Made by a program: the position numbers and the translations under genes
Notes under the pieces: model-generated
The model's input: the letters and a program-made list of their open reading frames with translations, nothing else
What the model was told of the DNA's origin: nothing
Databases searched by the model: none
Part shown: one piece after another, positions 17,476 to 25,447 of the stretch
Layout of the letters: every line of letters starts with the position of its first letter
Position numbering within the stretch: the stretch's first letter is position 1
NCBI RefSeq assembly: GCF_013372125.1
Contig: NZ_CP053826.1
Span: forward strand, 1,240,001 to 1,304,000
Direction: 5' to 3'
DNA length: 64,000 nt
DNA from: Campylobacter curvus
Lineage (GTDB): Bacteria > Campylobacterota > Campylobacteria > Campylobacterales > Campylobacteraceae

Positions 17476-18047
17476 CGGATCTTAAAATTCTACCCCTTGA
17501 AGAGTCCAAATACTTAAAGCCTTTCAGGCTGGAATTTAAACAAAACGGACTCACGCGCAACTGGGACTGCGTAAAGGTGATGAACAGCGTCTCGGTCTTT
17601 CTTTATCACGAGCAGCGCAACGCATTTTTATTTGTCAAGCAGTTTCGTCCGGCGGTCTGGTACTCGCAAGGCAAAGAAAATATAAAAACAAATGAGCGAG
17701 GCTATACTTATGAGCTTTGCGCAGGGCTCATGGATAAGGGGCTAAGCGAGGAGCAGACTATCCGCGAGGAGGCTGTCGAAGAGGTCGGATACAAGCTTGA
17801 TGGCATAGAGCGTATCACGATGACATACGGAGCGTTTGGCTTTGGCGGCAACACTCAAACGATGTTTTATGCGCCTATAAACGAGAGCATGCGCGTAAGT
17901 AGCGGCGGCGGGATAGACGGCGAGGATATCGAGCTAGTCTTCATAAAGCGTCAAGATATGCAAAATTTCATCTTTGACGAGAGCAAAGTAAAGGGCTTTG
18001 GCCTACTTTTTGCCTTTTTGTGGTGGGAGAAATTTAAAGGCGTTTAA
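17460..18047 (+). CDS. NUDIX hydrolase, nucleoside-diphosphate-sugar type
   Basis: A 195-residue protein. The NUDIX box reads GLMDKGLSEEQTI then REEAVEEVGY at about 88-111. The catalytic EE--G core is kept, but the first Glu of the classical GX5EX7REUXEEXGU box aligns with Leu, and Arg with Glu, as in NUDT14/UDP-sugar or ADP-ribose diphosphatase-like members. FVKQFRPAVWY upstream fits that subgroup. It overlaps mgtE by 16 bases. The substrate is inferred only. Confidence 0.85.
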   Translation: MDTHITDLKILPLEESKYLKPFRLEFKQNGLTRNWDCVKVMNSVSVFLYHEQRNAFLFVKQFRPAVWYSQGKENIKTNERGYTYELCAGLMDKGLSEEQTIREEAVEEVGYKLDGIERITMTYGAFGFGGNTQTMFYAPINESMRVSSGGGIDGEDIELVFIKRQDMQNFIFDESKVKGFGLLFAFLWWEKFKGV

Positions 18048-18076
18048 ATTTAGGATTTTAAAAAGTGTCGATTTTT

Positions 18077-18323
18077 AAAATTTTGGCTCTTTTCTGACTA
18101 AAGTATTGATTTATTGAAATTTAAGCGTAGCCAAATAGGATGAGCGGCGACATTACCCTCCGAAAATCAGGAAAGCCGTAAGGCTGACCGCGATTTTTTG
18201 CTTCGATTTCTTCTCGCAACTGCGAACAGAACGTGCTACACGTTAGGCACTCTGTCGCAAGCTCATCTTATTTGCGAAGCTTTTAAATTTATCAACGCTT
18301 TATCAGAAAAGAACCAAAATTTT
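18077..18323. mobile_element. R3: MITE-like element (231 bp) with perfect 8-bp target duplication
   Basis: The left end at 18085 reads GGCTCTTTTCTGACTAAAG then TATTGAT. The right end (18291-18315) reverse-complements to GGTTCTTTTCTGATAAAG then CGTTGAT. AAAATTTT flanks both sides (18077-18084 and 18316-18323). Subterminal arms also pair (AAATAGGATGAGC on the left, GCTCATCTTATTT on the right), so the element could fold into a long hairpin. Its interior is diverged from other copies but retains GCTGACCGCG and TTTTTTGCTTCG modules. Confidence 0.85.
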
Positions 18324-18505
18324 AAATATTTTAGCGTAGTCAAATCTTATTAGCAAGCCTATCGTTGTAGCTTTGCTCGGCTATTTGCTCCAACACAGAC
18401 GCCGTTTGTGTCCGCGATCGTAGTCGCTACTGAAGAGAGCGAAATTTGCAAAGCCTAAATTTATTTATTTTTTACGCATGGATGCTAAATTAACAAAATC
18501 AAAAT
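18324..18505. repeat. Diverged relic of the same repeat family upstream of a Sel1 gene
   Basis: Directly after R3, AGCGTAGTCAAATCTTATTAG and AAGCCTATCGTTGTAGC resemble the AGCGAAATCAAACCTTGTGA and GACGCTATCGCC stretch of R7/R1 with many substitutions. No clear terminal repeats or target duplication were found. No gene lies in this stretch; the end of it carries the leader of the next gene. Confidence 0.35.
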
Positions 18506-18517
18506 TTGGAGGTAAAT

Positions 18518-19036
18518 ATGAAACAAATCCTATTTCTAGCAGTCTTATCGGCCTTTGCCTTTGGCATGGGCGATGCAAACCTGACCGGCAACGTAAAGCC
18601 AAGCTCCGAGGTCGTGCTCGACAAAGAGTATGAAAAATCGGCTAAAATTTTCAAACAAAGCTGCGAAAAAGGCAATATGTATAACTGCTATAATCTCGCC
18701 AACTTCTACAAAGAGGGTCGCGGCGTCGTAAAGAGCGAGCAAAACGCGATCAAATACTACGAAATTTCATGTAACGGCAAGCTGCCTTACGGCTGTTTCG
18801 CACTTGGCGAATACAATCTAAACGCTAAAAATTTTGAAAAAGCGGTAGAATATTTTAAAATTTCATGCGAGCTTAACGACGATAAGGGTTGTTTGAAGCT
18901 TGCGGAGGCTTATTACGTCGGTGAAGGCGTGGCAAAAGATCTTGAAAAGGCCAAAAATTTATCACAAAAAGCTTGTCAAATGGGAAACGACAAAGGCTGT
19001 CAGGCTTATGAGAATTTAAAATCAAGTGCAAATTAG
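18518..19036 (+). CDS. Secreted Sel1-repeat protein
   Basis: A 172-residue protein with a signal peptide (KQILFLAVLSAFAFGMGDA). Three to four Sel1-like repeats follow (SAKIFKQSCEKGNMYNCYNLANFY, YYEISCNGKLPYGCFALGEY, YFKISCELNDDKGCLKLAEAYY, KNLSQKACQMGNDKGCQAYE), each with a cysteine pair. It is the same architecture as the protein at 8.9 kb, with different repeat sequences. The ATG at 18518 follows GGAGGTAAAT; the in-frame TTG at 18506 is within that site. The ligand is unknown. Confidence 0.85.
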   Translation: MKQILFLAVLSAFAFGMGDANLTGNVKPSSEVVLDKEYEKSAKIFKQSCEKGNMYNCYNLANFYKEGRGVVKSEQNAIKYYEISCNGKLPYGCFALGEYNLNAKNFEKAVEYFKISCELNDDKGCLKLAEAYYVGEGVAKDLEKAKNLSQKACQMGNDKGCQAYENLKSSAN

Positions 19037-19051
19037 GCTACATCGTAGCCT
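19035..19051 (+). terminator. Perfect 7-bp hairpin after the Sel1 gene
   Basis: AGGCTAC and GTAGCCT flank a 3-base loop and overlap the Sel1 stop codon region. There is no T-run in either direction. It lies between convergent genes, so it may serve both. Confidence 0.35.
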
Positions 19052-19057
19052 AACGCG

Positions 19058-19138
19058 TCAAAAAGATATCTTTTTTAAGATCGCAAATAAAATCACAAAA
19101 GCCAAGAAAATTCCGACAAGAATAACGTAATCAGACAT
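19058..19138 (-). CDS. Candidate 26-residue single-helix membrane protein
   Basis: On the minus strand an ATG (19136-19138) opens 26 codons: MSDYVILVGIFLAFVILF, then AILKKISF, then TGA. The product would be one hydrophobic helix with a short polar N-terminus and a Lys-Lys C-terminal end, like known bacterial single-pass mini-proteins. AAAGG lies about 10 bases upstream. It is too short for normal gene calling. I do not recognise a family, and only the hydrophobic pattern supports it. Confidence 0.4.
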   Translation of the reverse strand: MSDYVILVGIFLAFVILFAILKKISF

Positions 19139-19262
19139 CCTACCAACCTTTTATTTATTTGCGCTATTGTAACAGATTTTTAAAAAGACTGCAAAAAATA
19201 TAGTCGCTAAGTATCTTATAACTCTAAATATCATAAAATACCGCCAAAATCAAAGGAAATTT

Positions 19263-21356
19263 ATGAGTGAGAACGAGAGCCTTTTTATAAATCGCGAGCT
19301 TAGTTGGCTACGCTTCAACTCGCGCGTCTTAGCCCAATGTGAAAAGAACATACCGCTGCTTGAAAAGCTAAAATTCATAGCCATCTATACGACGAATTTA
19401 GACGAATTTTACATGATCAGGATCGCCGGGCTAAAGCAGCTTTTTGCCGCCGGTGTGGTGACTAGCGGAAGCGACGGCATGAGCCCGCTAGATCAGCTTC
19501 GTGAGATCAGAAAATACTTGCAAGAGGAGCAAAAGCTAGTCGAGGCACACTACAACAAGACTAAAGACGCACTGGCAAAAGAGGGTCTTCTCATCAAAAA
19601 CTATGACGAACTTGATGACGAGCTGAAGGCGAAATGCGACGAATATTTTTTCTCAAATATCCTGCCGGTCATCGTGCCTATCGCGGTGGATACGACGCAC
19701 CCCTTTCCTCACCTAAACAACCTCAGCTTCTCGCTCGCCGTAAAACTAGCCGACATCGAGCATCCTGAAATTTTAAAATACGGCATGATCCGTATCTCTC
19801 GCGTCTTGCCGCGTTTCACTCAGCCTAGCGAAAAGGTCTATGTGCCCATCGAAACCATCGTCCACCGCCATGCTGAGGAAATTTTCCCCGGCTACAAGCT
19901 GCTTAGCTCGTGTGCGTTTAGAGTCACCAGAAACGCCGACATCGTCATAGAAGAGGAAGAGGCGGATGACTTTATGATGATACTGGAGCAAGGGCTAAAA
20001 CTACGTAGAAAAGGCGCTTTCGTGCGCATGCAGATAGAAAAGGACGCGGATAAGGACATACTTGAGTTTTTAAATTCTCATATGAAAATTTTCCATAAAG
20101 ATATCTTTTTCTCAAATGTCCCGCTCACGCTCAGCTCACTTTGGCAGATCGCCTCAAATAAGGACTTTAGCCACCTGGCAAATCCTCCTTACGCACCAAA
20201 GACCTTGCCGCCGTTTGGCGAAGGTATCTCGATATTTGATGCTATCGACAAAGAGGACATCGCGATCATGCATCCTTACGAGAGCTTTGATCCGGTCGTT
20301 AGCTTCATCAAAGAGGCGAGCAAAGATCCCAAAGTCATCTCCATACGCATGACGCTTTACCGCGTGGATAAAAACTCGCCTATCATCCAGTCTCTCATAG
20401 ACGCTGCCAGCGATGGCAAACAAGTGACCGTCATGGTCGAGCTAAAGGCGCGCTTTGACGAGGAGAATAACCTGCACTGGGCAAAGGCTCTAGAAGACGC
20501 CGGCGCACACGTGATATACGGCATTACAGGCTTTAAAGTGCATGCCAAAGTCTCTCAGGTCATCCGCCAGATCGGCGATAAGCTGAAATTTTACATGCAT
20601 TTTGGTACGGGCAACTACAACGGCAGCTCGGCTAAAATTTACACCGATGTGAGCCTCTTTACTAGCCGCGAGGAATTTAGCAACGATACGACGACGTTCT
20701 TTCACATCCTCTCTGGCTACAATAAAAACCGCCGCCTAAAAACGCTCAGTATGTCGCCGTTTCAGATAAAAGAGCGTATCATAGAAAAGATAAAGATCGA
20801 GGCGTCCAAAGGCGCTCAAGGGCGCATAATCGCAAAAATGAACGCCCTTATCGACACGGACGTGATAGAGGAGCTAAGTCTGGCTTCAAACGCCGGCGTG
20901 AAGATCGATCTCATCGTGCGCGGAGTGTGCGGACTGCGCCCCGGTATAAATGGTAAAAGCGAAAATATCCACGTGCGCTCGATCATCGGTAAATACCTCG
21001 AGCACGCTAGAATTTTATATTTTAAACACAGCGATCCTAAAATTTACATCTCGAGTGCAGACTGGATGCCACGAAATTTAGAGCGCCGCTTGGAGCTGAT
21101 GACGCCGATTTATGACGCGAGACTACAAGAGAGAATGCTTGAAATTTTAGAGCTTCAGCTAAGCGACAACGAGCTTGCCTTTGAGCTAAAAAGCGACGGC
21201 GAATATGAAAAAGTGGGCCGCAGCAGCGATGCAAAGGTCATAAACAGCCACGATGTCCTAGAAAACTATATCGCTAAAATTTATAGATCGCTCAAGAAAG
21301 ATACCGACAAGGCAAAGGCCGATCTCATCGCGACGAAGTTATTAAAAGAGAGCTAA
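19263..21356 (+). CDS. ppk: Polyphosphate kinase 1
   Basis: Ppk reversibly polymerises ATP terminal phosphate into polyphosphate, important for stress survival in Campylobacter. The 697-residue protein begins with the family signature [17 protein letters not shown]. The autophosphorylated histidine is in [10 protein letters not shown] (about 425), with the second conserved His region in [27 protein letters not shown] and FGTGNYN motifs are present. Length is normal. The ATG follows AAAGGAAATTT. Confidence 0.96.
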   Translation: MSENESLFINRELSWLRFNSRVLAQCEKNIPLLEKLKFIAIYTTNLDEFYMIRIAGLKQLFAAGVVTSGSDGMSPLDQLREIRKYLQEEQKLVEAHYNKTKDALAKEGLLIKNYDELDDELKAKCDEYFFSNILPVIVPIAVDTTHPFPHLNNLSFSLAVKLADIEHPEILKYGMIRISRVLPRFTQPSEKVYVPIETIVHRHAEEIFPGYKLLSSCAFRVTRNADIVIEEEEADDFMMILEQGLKLRRKGAFVRMQIEKDADKDILEFLNSHMKIFHKDIFFSNVPLTLSSLWQIASNKDFSHLANPPYAPKTLPPFGEGISIFDAIDKEDIAIMHPYESFDPVVSFIKEASKDPKVISIRMTLYRVDKNSPIIQSLIDAASDGKQVTVMVELKARFDEENNLHWAKALEDAGAHVIYGITGFKVHAKVSQVIRQIGDKLKFYMHFGTGNYNGSSAKIYTDVSLFTSREEFSNDTTTFFHILSGYNKNRRLKTLSMSPFQIKERIIEKIKIEASKGAQGRIIAKMNALIDTDVIEELSLASNAGVKIDLIVRGVCGLRPGINGKSENIHVRSIIGKYLEHARILYFKHSDPKIYISSADWMPRNLERRLELMTPIYDARLQERMLEILELQLSDNELAFELKSDGEYEKVGRSSDAKVINSHDVLENYIAKIYRSLKKDTDKAKADLIATKLLKES

Positions 21357-21360
21357 ATTC

Positions 21361-21470
21361 GGCCCTTTGTGGCAGCAAATACTTCACAAATCTTATACGC
21401 TCCAGGAGCGACCTAGCGTAGACGCGGGCAGCGTTTCAAGGAAATCTTTTTGCTTCGCAAAAAACTACTC
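21361..21470. mobile_element. R4: partial MITE-like element downstream of ppk
   Basis: Starts with GGCCCTTTGTGGCAGCAAAT, a degenerate family end, just after the ppk stop. Bases 21400-21465 match R2 7428-7493 with only 4 differences in 66. No recognisable right terminal repeat or target duplication is seen. A small AGCCC-CTGC-GGGCT hairpin follows at 21471-21484 before the convergent exonuclease gene. Confidence 0.55.
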
Positions 21471-21487
21471 AGCCCCTGCGGGCTTCC

Positions 21488-22309
21488 CTAATTTTCGTCG
21501 GCAATAGCGTCGCTATTTTGCAAGCTTGGCTCTGGTTTTAGCTTCATGCTAGGAGCGGTCTTACTAAAATTTATGAGATCCTCTACGCTTTGGACGCTAA
21601 AAGGCAGCCTAGAGATGCAGATCTTTAAAATTTCAGTCGCTGCAACGGCGTCATTTAGGGCTCTGTGATGAGTATTGTTTATGCCAAGCAGCTCTTTTAG
21701 CGAGCCAAGCCCGTATTTTTGTGAGGCTATTGTTCTGCGCGAAAGATCGATCGTGCAAAGCTTGCGGTTTAAAAGCATCCCAAGCCCGATGTTGCTTAGG
21801 CTCTGCGAGATAAATCCATAGTCAAAATTTACATTATGCGCGACAAAAACGCTCGTACCAAGGAAAATTTTAAACCGCTCGAGTACGCTTTTAAGTGACG
21901 GTGCACCCATTAGATCGCTTTGGCTGATGCCGGTTAGCTGCGTGATGTTTTCAGGAACGAAAGGTGCATCGACAAAGCTTTCAAAACGCCCGATCTCTGC
22001 GCCGTTTTTTATCTTTAGCGCGCCTATTTCGATGATCTGACCGCTGGTTATGCCACCGCTGGCTTCGATATCCACGACACAAAATTCCTGCTGCGTTATA
22101 TCTCTAAATCTAGTTTGCAGCTCGATCTCATTTTGCTCGTTTCTAACGATATCAAGCCCTAAAGTGCGCCAAAGCTCGATGTTTTTCACGTCTATGACGC
22201 CGACAAGCTCCTCTATATCTGAAAATTTCGATACGAACTCATGATAGCTCATGCTATGAGCGGCTAAAATGTTGAGTAAATTTTCCAGGCGCTGCTTTTG
22301 CGGTTTCAA
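21488..22309 (-). CDS. DnaQ-like 3'-5' exonuclease (DEDDh)
   Basis: A 273-residue protein. After an N-terminal helical extension of about 75 residues it has the DEDDh exonuclease motifs: VVDIEASGG (Asp80, Glu82), FVAHNVNFDYGF, and HHRALNDAVAATEI with the catalytic His-x4-Asp. It resembles the epsilon proofreading subunit of DNA polymerase III or a stand-alone relative. The extended N-terminus is not typical of E. coli DnaQ, so the polymerase link is inferred. Its ATG overlaps the stop of rpe. Confidence 0.85.
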   Translation of the reverse strand: MKPQKQRLENLLNILAAHSMSYHEFVSKFSDIEELVGVIDVKNIELWRTLGLDIVRNEQNEIELQTRFRDITQQEFCVVDIEASGGITSGQIIEIGALKIKNGAEIGRFESFVDAPFVPENITQLTGISQSDLMGAPSLKSVLERFKIFLGTSVFVAHNVNFDYGFISQSLSNIGLGMLLNRKLCTIDLSRRTIASQKYGLGSLKELLGINNTHHRALNDAVAATEILKICISRLPFSVQSVEDLINFSKTAPSMKLKPEPSLQNSDAIADEN

Positions 22310-22953
22310 AACTCAAGCTTTATCGCACGAATCGCTTGTTCGTAGGAATTTGACGAAAATATATAGTTGCCGGCGACCAGGATATCAGCGCCGGCCTCCT
22401 CGAGGTCTGGGGCGTTCAGCCCGTTTATACCGCCGTCTACTTCGATGAGGCATTTTGCGTTTTTTTTATCGATCATCTCGCGAAGAGCGCGGGTTTTTTC
22501 TATTACTTGCGGCATGAAGCTTTGCCCGCCAAAGCCAGGATTTACACTCATCAAAAGCACCATATCGACCTCGTTTATGATGTATTCGAGCGAATTTATC
22601 GGCGTATGCGGATTTAGCACGATGCCAGGATTCACGCCGTTTTTTCTGATATGGTCTATGAGGCGTAGCGGGTGCTTCTCCTCCTCGATATGAAAGGTGA
22701 GAAATTTAGGCTTAAGCGGCAAAAAAAGATCTGCAAAAAATGTATTATTTTCGACCATCAAGTGTATGTCAAGTGGCTTTGTAGCGGCCTTTGCGACGGC
22801 ATTTACGACGACAGGCCCTATCGTCAAATTTGGCACGAAATGCCCGTCCATCACGTCTACATGAATGAGGTCACAGCCCGCTTCGCAGATCGCTTCTATC
22901 TCGGCCTTTAAATTTCCAAAATCAGCTGACAAAATACTTGGCGCTACATACAT
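22306..22953 (-). CDS. rpe: Ribulose-phosphate 3-epimerase
   Basis: Interconverts ribulose-5-phosphate and xylulose-5-phosphate in the pentose phosphate pathway. The 215-residue TIM barrel shows VAPSILSADFGNL, LIHVDVMDGHFVPNLTIG (metal-binding His-x-Asp), DIHLMVEN, LMSVNPGFGGQSF and EVDGGINGLNAPDL. Length is standard. It is translationally coupled to the exonuclease (4-base overlap) and lies 9 bases after the STAS/CheX-like gene. Confidence 0.96.
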   Translation of the reverse strand: MYVAPSILSADFGNLKAEIEAICEAGCDLIHVDVMDGHFVPNLTIGPVVVNAVAKAATKPLDIHLMVENNTFFADLFLPLKPKFLTFHIEEEKHPLRLIDHIRKNGVNPGIVLNPHTPINSLEYIINEVDMVLLMSVNPGFGGQSFMPQVIEKTRALREMIDKKNAKCLIEVDGGINGLNAPDLEEAGADILVAGNYIFSSNSYEQAIRAIKLEF

Positions 22954-22962
22954 TTTAGCTCC

Positions 22963-24333
22963 TTATTTACTCACGAATATCATGCCAAATTCCTCGTCTT
23001 TGACATGTAGTTTTGCCAAAGCGCCCTTGCTGACACGATCGAAAAATCTCTCGTTTATGAGGATTTTAGGCATCGTGACCTTGACGCCTGGCTCTTTTTG
23101 CAAAAGAGAGGATAAAATTTTATTTACTATGATGCTAAAGACCTGAGAGTAACCGCTCAAATAGCCATTTTCTAAGTCTTTCGGCGCTAAAATTTTACAA
23201 ATTTTCTCGGCTTTGTCCTTTTTTAGCCCCAAAATGAACCTCATCTCAAAATCACCGTAAAACAGCACGCACGCACGCACGAAATCGTTTTCGTTGCTCA
23301 CGTCGTAGGTTTGCACCTTGGTATCGGCGCAAACTATCTGAGCGTTCGTAAGCGGCAGCAACGTATCGATCGTAGATGAGATGATGAAAGGCAAAATTTC
23401 AACGATATTTTTAGTGATGTGAGACGGGGCGATCTCAAATATCCGCTTTTTAAGATACACGGTCGAGTCATCGTCGAAAAACTCCTGCAAGCTCTTGTAT
23501 AAAAGCATGTTTGCAGACTTTAGTCTATTTACAAGATCAATAGAGGTATTGTTTTGATTTAGCCCGCAGATACCAAGCAAAGCGCCAAACTGGGAGCTGC
23601 TTTGAGATAGCTTTATCAAAAATTCGCCGCCTCTGACGTTTAGCGCACTCGTTATATTTACCCAAAATATAAAAAATTTAAAGCCGATCTTTAGCATATT
23701 TTGATGATATTCTACGTCGAATTCCTCCACGAAATCAGAGTCCATTATGCCCTCTATGCGGTAGATCACGACATCGTCTTTTACGAAAGATTGTATAAAT
23801 TTTCTGGGCGAGACGAGGTGAGTGCGTGCGCTTATGGCGTAAGGTCTATTTTTACTAACTCTTAAAAATTCTCTCAAATGTCCGGCGACCCTTGGCTTAT
23901 AGCCGCGCTGGGCGAGCCTTTGAGCTATAAAGGCGCGATGCTCTTCGTTTTCGTTGAAAACGACTATCTTCTCATCTGCGTTCATCGCGATCTTGTTAAA
24001 AAACAGGCTCGCTATATCTTCGGTCTCAAAAAGCGAGAAATTTATGATCTTCGAGCTGGTCTTCATCATCAGCTCGAAAAAGCCCTCGTCATAGTCGCAA
24101 ATGCCTATACGAGCGCCGGTTTGCTTTGAAATTTCAACCAGCTTGCCTATCATGCTCGCTAGACAAAGAGGGCTAAAAAACGTCACATCTTTTAAAGAAA
24201 GCAGGACACATGTCGTATTTCTGGCCTCGATAAGCTCGATATCTTTTTTACTCGGATGCTTGCCGAGGAAATTCCCCTCTAAAAATCCAAACGGGCGGAT
24301 GATCGCCAAAGAGCCGTTAAATGTGAGTTTCAT
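22963..24333 (-). CDS. Multidomain STAS / CheX-like protein
   Basis: A 456-residue cytoplasmic protein I cannot name. Residues 1-90 look like a STAS-type fold (NTTCVLLSLKDVTFFSPLCLASMI, then a helix). The middle region carries a second STAS-like unit (VVIYRIEGIMDSDFVEEF, FKFFIFWVNITSALNVRGGEFL). Residues about 310-456 resemble CheX/CheC phosphatase-type domains: GDFEMRFILGL and QVFSIIVNKILSSLLQKEPGVKVTMPKILI, where the usual E-I-x-N helix is degenerate. It overlaps the HDOD gene (ATGA), suggesting a joint role in signalling or motility. The domain reading is by eye. Confidence 0.5.
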   Translation of the reverse strand: MKLTFNGSLAIIRPFGFLEGNFLGKHPSKKDIELIEARNTTCVLLSLKDVTFFSPLCLASMIGKLVEISKQTGARIGICDYDEGFFELMMKTSSKIINFSLFETEDIASLFFNKIAMNADEKIVVFNENEEHRAFIAQRLAQRGYKPRVAGHLREFLRVSKNRPYAISARTHLVSPRKFIQSFVKDDVVIYRIEGIMDSDFVEEFDVEYHQNMLKIGFKFFIFWVNITSALNVRGGEFLIKLSQSSSQFGALLGICGLNQNNTSIDLVNRLKSANMLLYKSLQEFFDDDSTVYLKKRIFEIAPSHITKNIVEILPFIISSTIDTLLPLTNAQIVCADTKVQTYDVSNENDFVRACVLFYGDFEMRFILGLKKDKAEKICKILAPKDLENGYLSGYSQVFSIIVNKILSSLLQKEPGVKVTMPKILINERFFDRVSKGALAKLHVKDEEFGMIFVSK

Positions 24334-25079
24334 CGCTGCAAAGCCTTTTTGAGCGCGATCGTCATCTCCGCACTCGCATGGATGCTGACGTCTAAAATTT
24401 TGTTGAAACCAAAGTCGTAAAATTCAGGTTGGCAAAACTCGTAAGCAAGCAAAATTTTAAGATATCCCATCACCTCTATTTCCTTCATAGTAAGCTTTTG
24501 CATATCCCAGCCCGCCGCCTTACAAGCGGTATCAAAAAGGCTGATGTCGTAGCCTCTTTGTAAAATTTTATCGTAGCTGGTATCGGTGAGGGATATGATC
24601 TCGTCAAAGCTATACGAATAGCTTGAAAATACGAGCTCGCAAAGTATTATATTGATGAGCATATAAGAGGCTATGGTCAAATTTCGCTGATTTTTTAGCT
24701 GCAAATAGCCAAGGAGCTTGTTCCAATCAGATAGGAATTTAGCGTTAAATTCAGCAAGCTGCAAAGTGCTTATATCAAAGACCTTCCATTGTTTGGGGGT
24801 CTTTAAAAAGACGAAGTAAGAGTAAATAATCATCCTAAGCACGTCTACACCGAGCAAATGAGAGATCGCCACTATGTCTTTATCCTGCGTATCTACGCCA
24901 AAATCGGCCGCTCTAACAAGCGTCAAAAAATAGGCTCTAAAGGTCTTGTCGGCGCTGAAATTTTCAATTACGGCGGATATATCGCCGATGCTTAGTAGTT
25001 CCTCGCATCTATCGCTGGTTTCGTGAACGTTGAATATATTTTCTAAAATTTTATCGATCTGTTCTTGAGGGATCATCAC
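24330..25079 (-). CDS. HDOD-domain protein
   Basis: A 249-residue protein. The segment LVRAADFGVDTQDKDIVAISHLLGVDVLRMIIYSY (in pieces about residues 53-88) matches the core of HDOD domains (L-x-x-A-N-F, SI--AI-LLG---L). HDOD proteins are HD-superfamily relatives lacking catalytic metal ligands and act in signalling; a Campylobacter HDOD protein is linked to motility in the literature. It is first in the operon HDOD, STAS/CheX-like, rpe, exonuclease. Confidence 0.7.
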   Translation of the reverse strand: MMIPQEQIDKILENIFNVHETSDRCEELLSIGDISAVIENFSADKTFRAYFLTLVRAADFGVDTQDKDIVAISHLLGVDVLRMIIYSYFVFLKTPKQWKVFDISTLQLAEFNAKFLSDWNKLLGYLQLKNQRNLTIASYMLINIILCELVFSSYSYSFDEIISLTDTSYDKILQRGYDISLFDTACKAAGWDMQKLTMKEIEVMGYLKILLAYEFCQPEFYDFGFNKILDVSIHASAEMTIALKKALQR

Positions 25080-25197
25080 AAACTCGGTTATTTAATTAAA
25101 ATTTACGCGTATTTTATCTATTATTTTCTTAAAAAAGCGACAAGAAAATTTATCGTTTGAAAAATACTCTTTAAGCGTCGCTTTTGTTTATTTTAGA

Positions 25198-25203
25198 TAC
25201 AAT
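25198..25203 (+). promoter_or_regulatory. Candidate -10 box of rpmB
   Basis: TAGATACAATC contains TACAAT 31 bases before the rpmB ATG, preceded by the T-rich stretch typical of Campylobacter sigma-70 promoters. Confidence 0.5.
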
Positions 25204-25234
25204 CAGCAGAAATTTTTGTTTATAAGGAAAAAAT

Positions 25235-25426
25235 ATGTCAAGAAGATGCGCTATAACAGGCAAAGGTCCTATGGTTGGCAACAACGTAAGTCACGCTAAC
25301 AATAAGACCAAAAGAAGATTTTTGCCAAATCTTAGAACTATCCGCGTTACGCTGGAAGATGGCACGACTAGAAAGATAAAAGTCGCCGCTTCTACTCTAA
25401 GAACGATGAAAAAGCAATCAAACTAA
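25235..25426 (+). CDS. rpmB: 50S ribosomal protein L28
   Basis: A 63-residue basic protein beginning [19 protein letters not shown] with [13 protein letters not shown] and the C-terminal [11 protein letters not shown], all characteristic of bacterial L28. ATAAGGAAAAAAT precedes the ATG. The K+ channel gene begins 21 bases downstream. Confidence 0.97.
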   Translation: MSRRCAITGKGPMVGNNVSHANNKTKRRFLPNLRTIRVTLEDGTTRKIKVAASTLRTMKKQSN

Positions 25427-25447
25427 CATGCAAAACAAGAGGAATTT

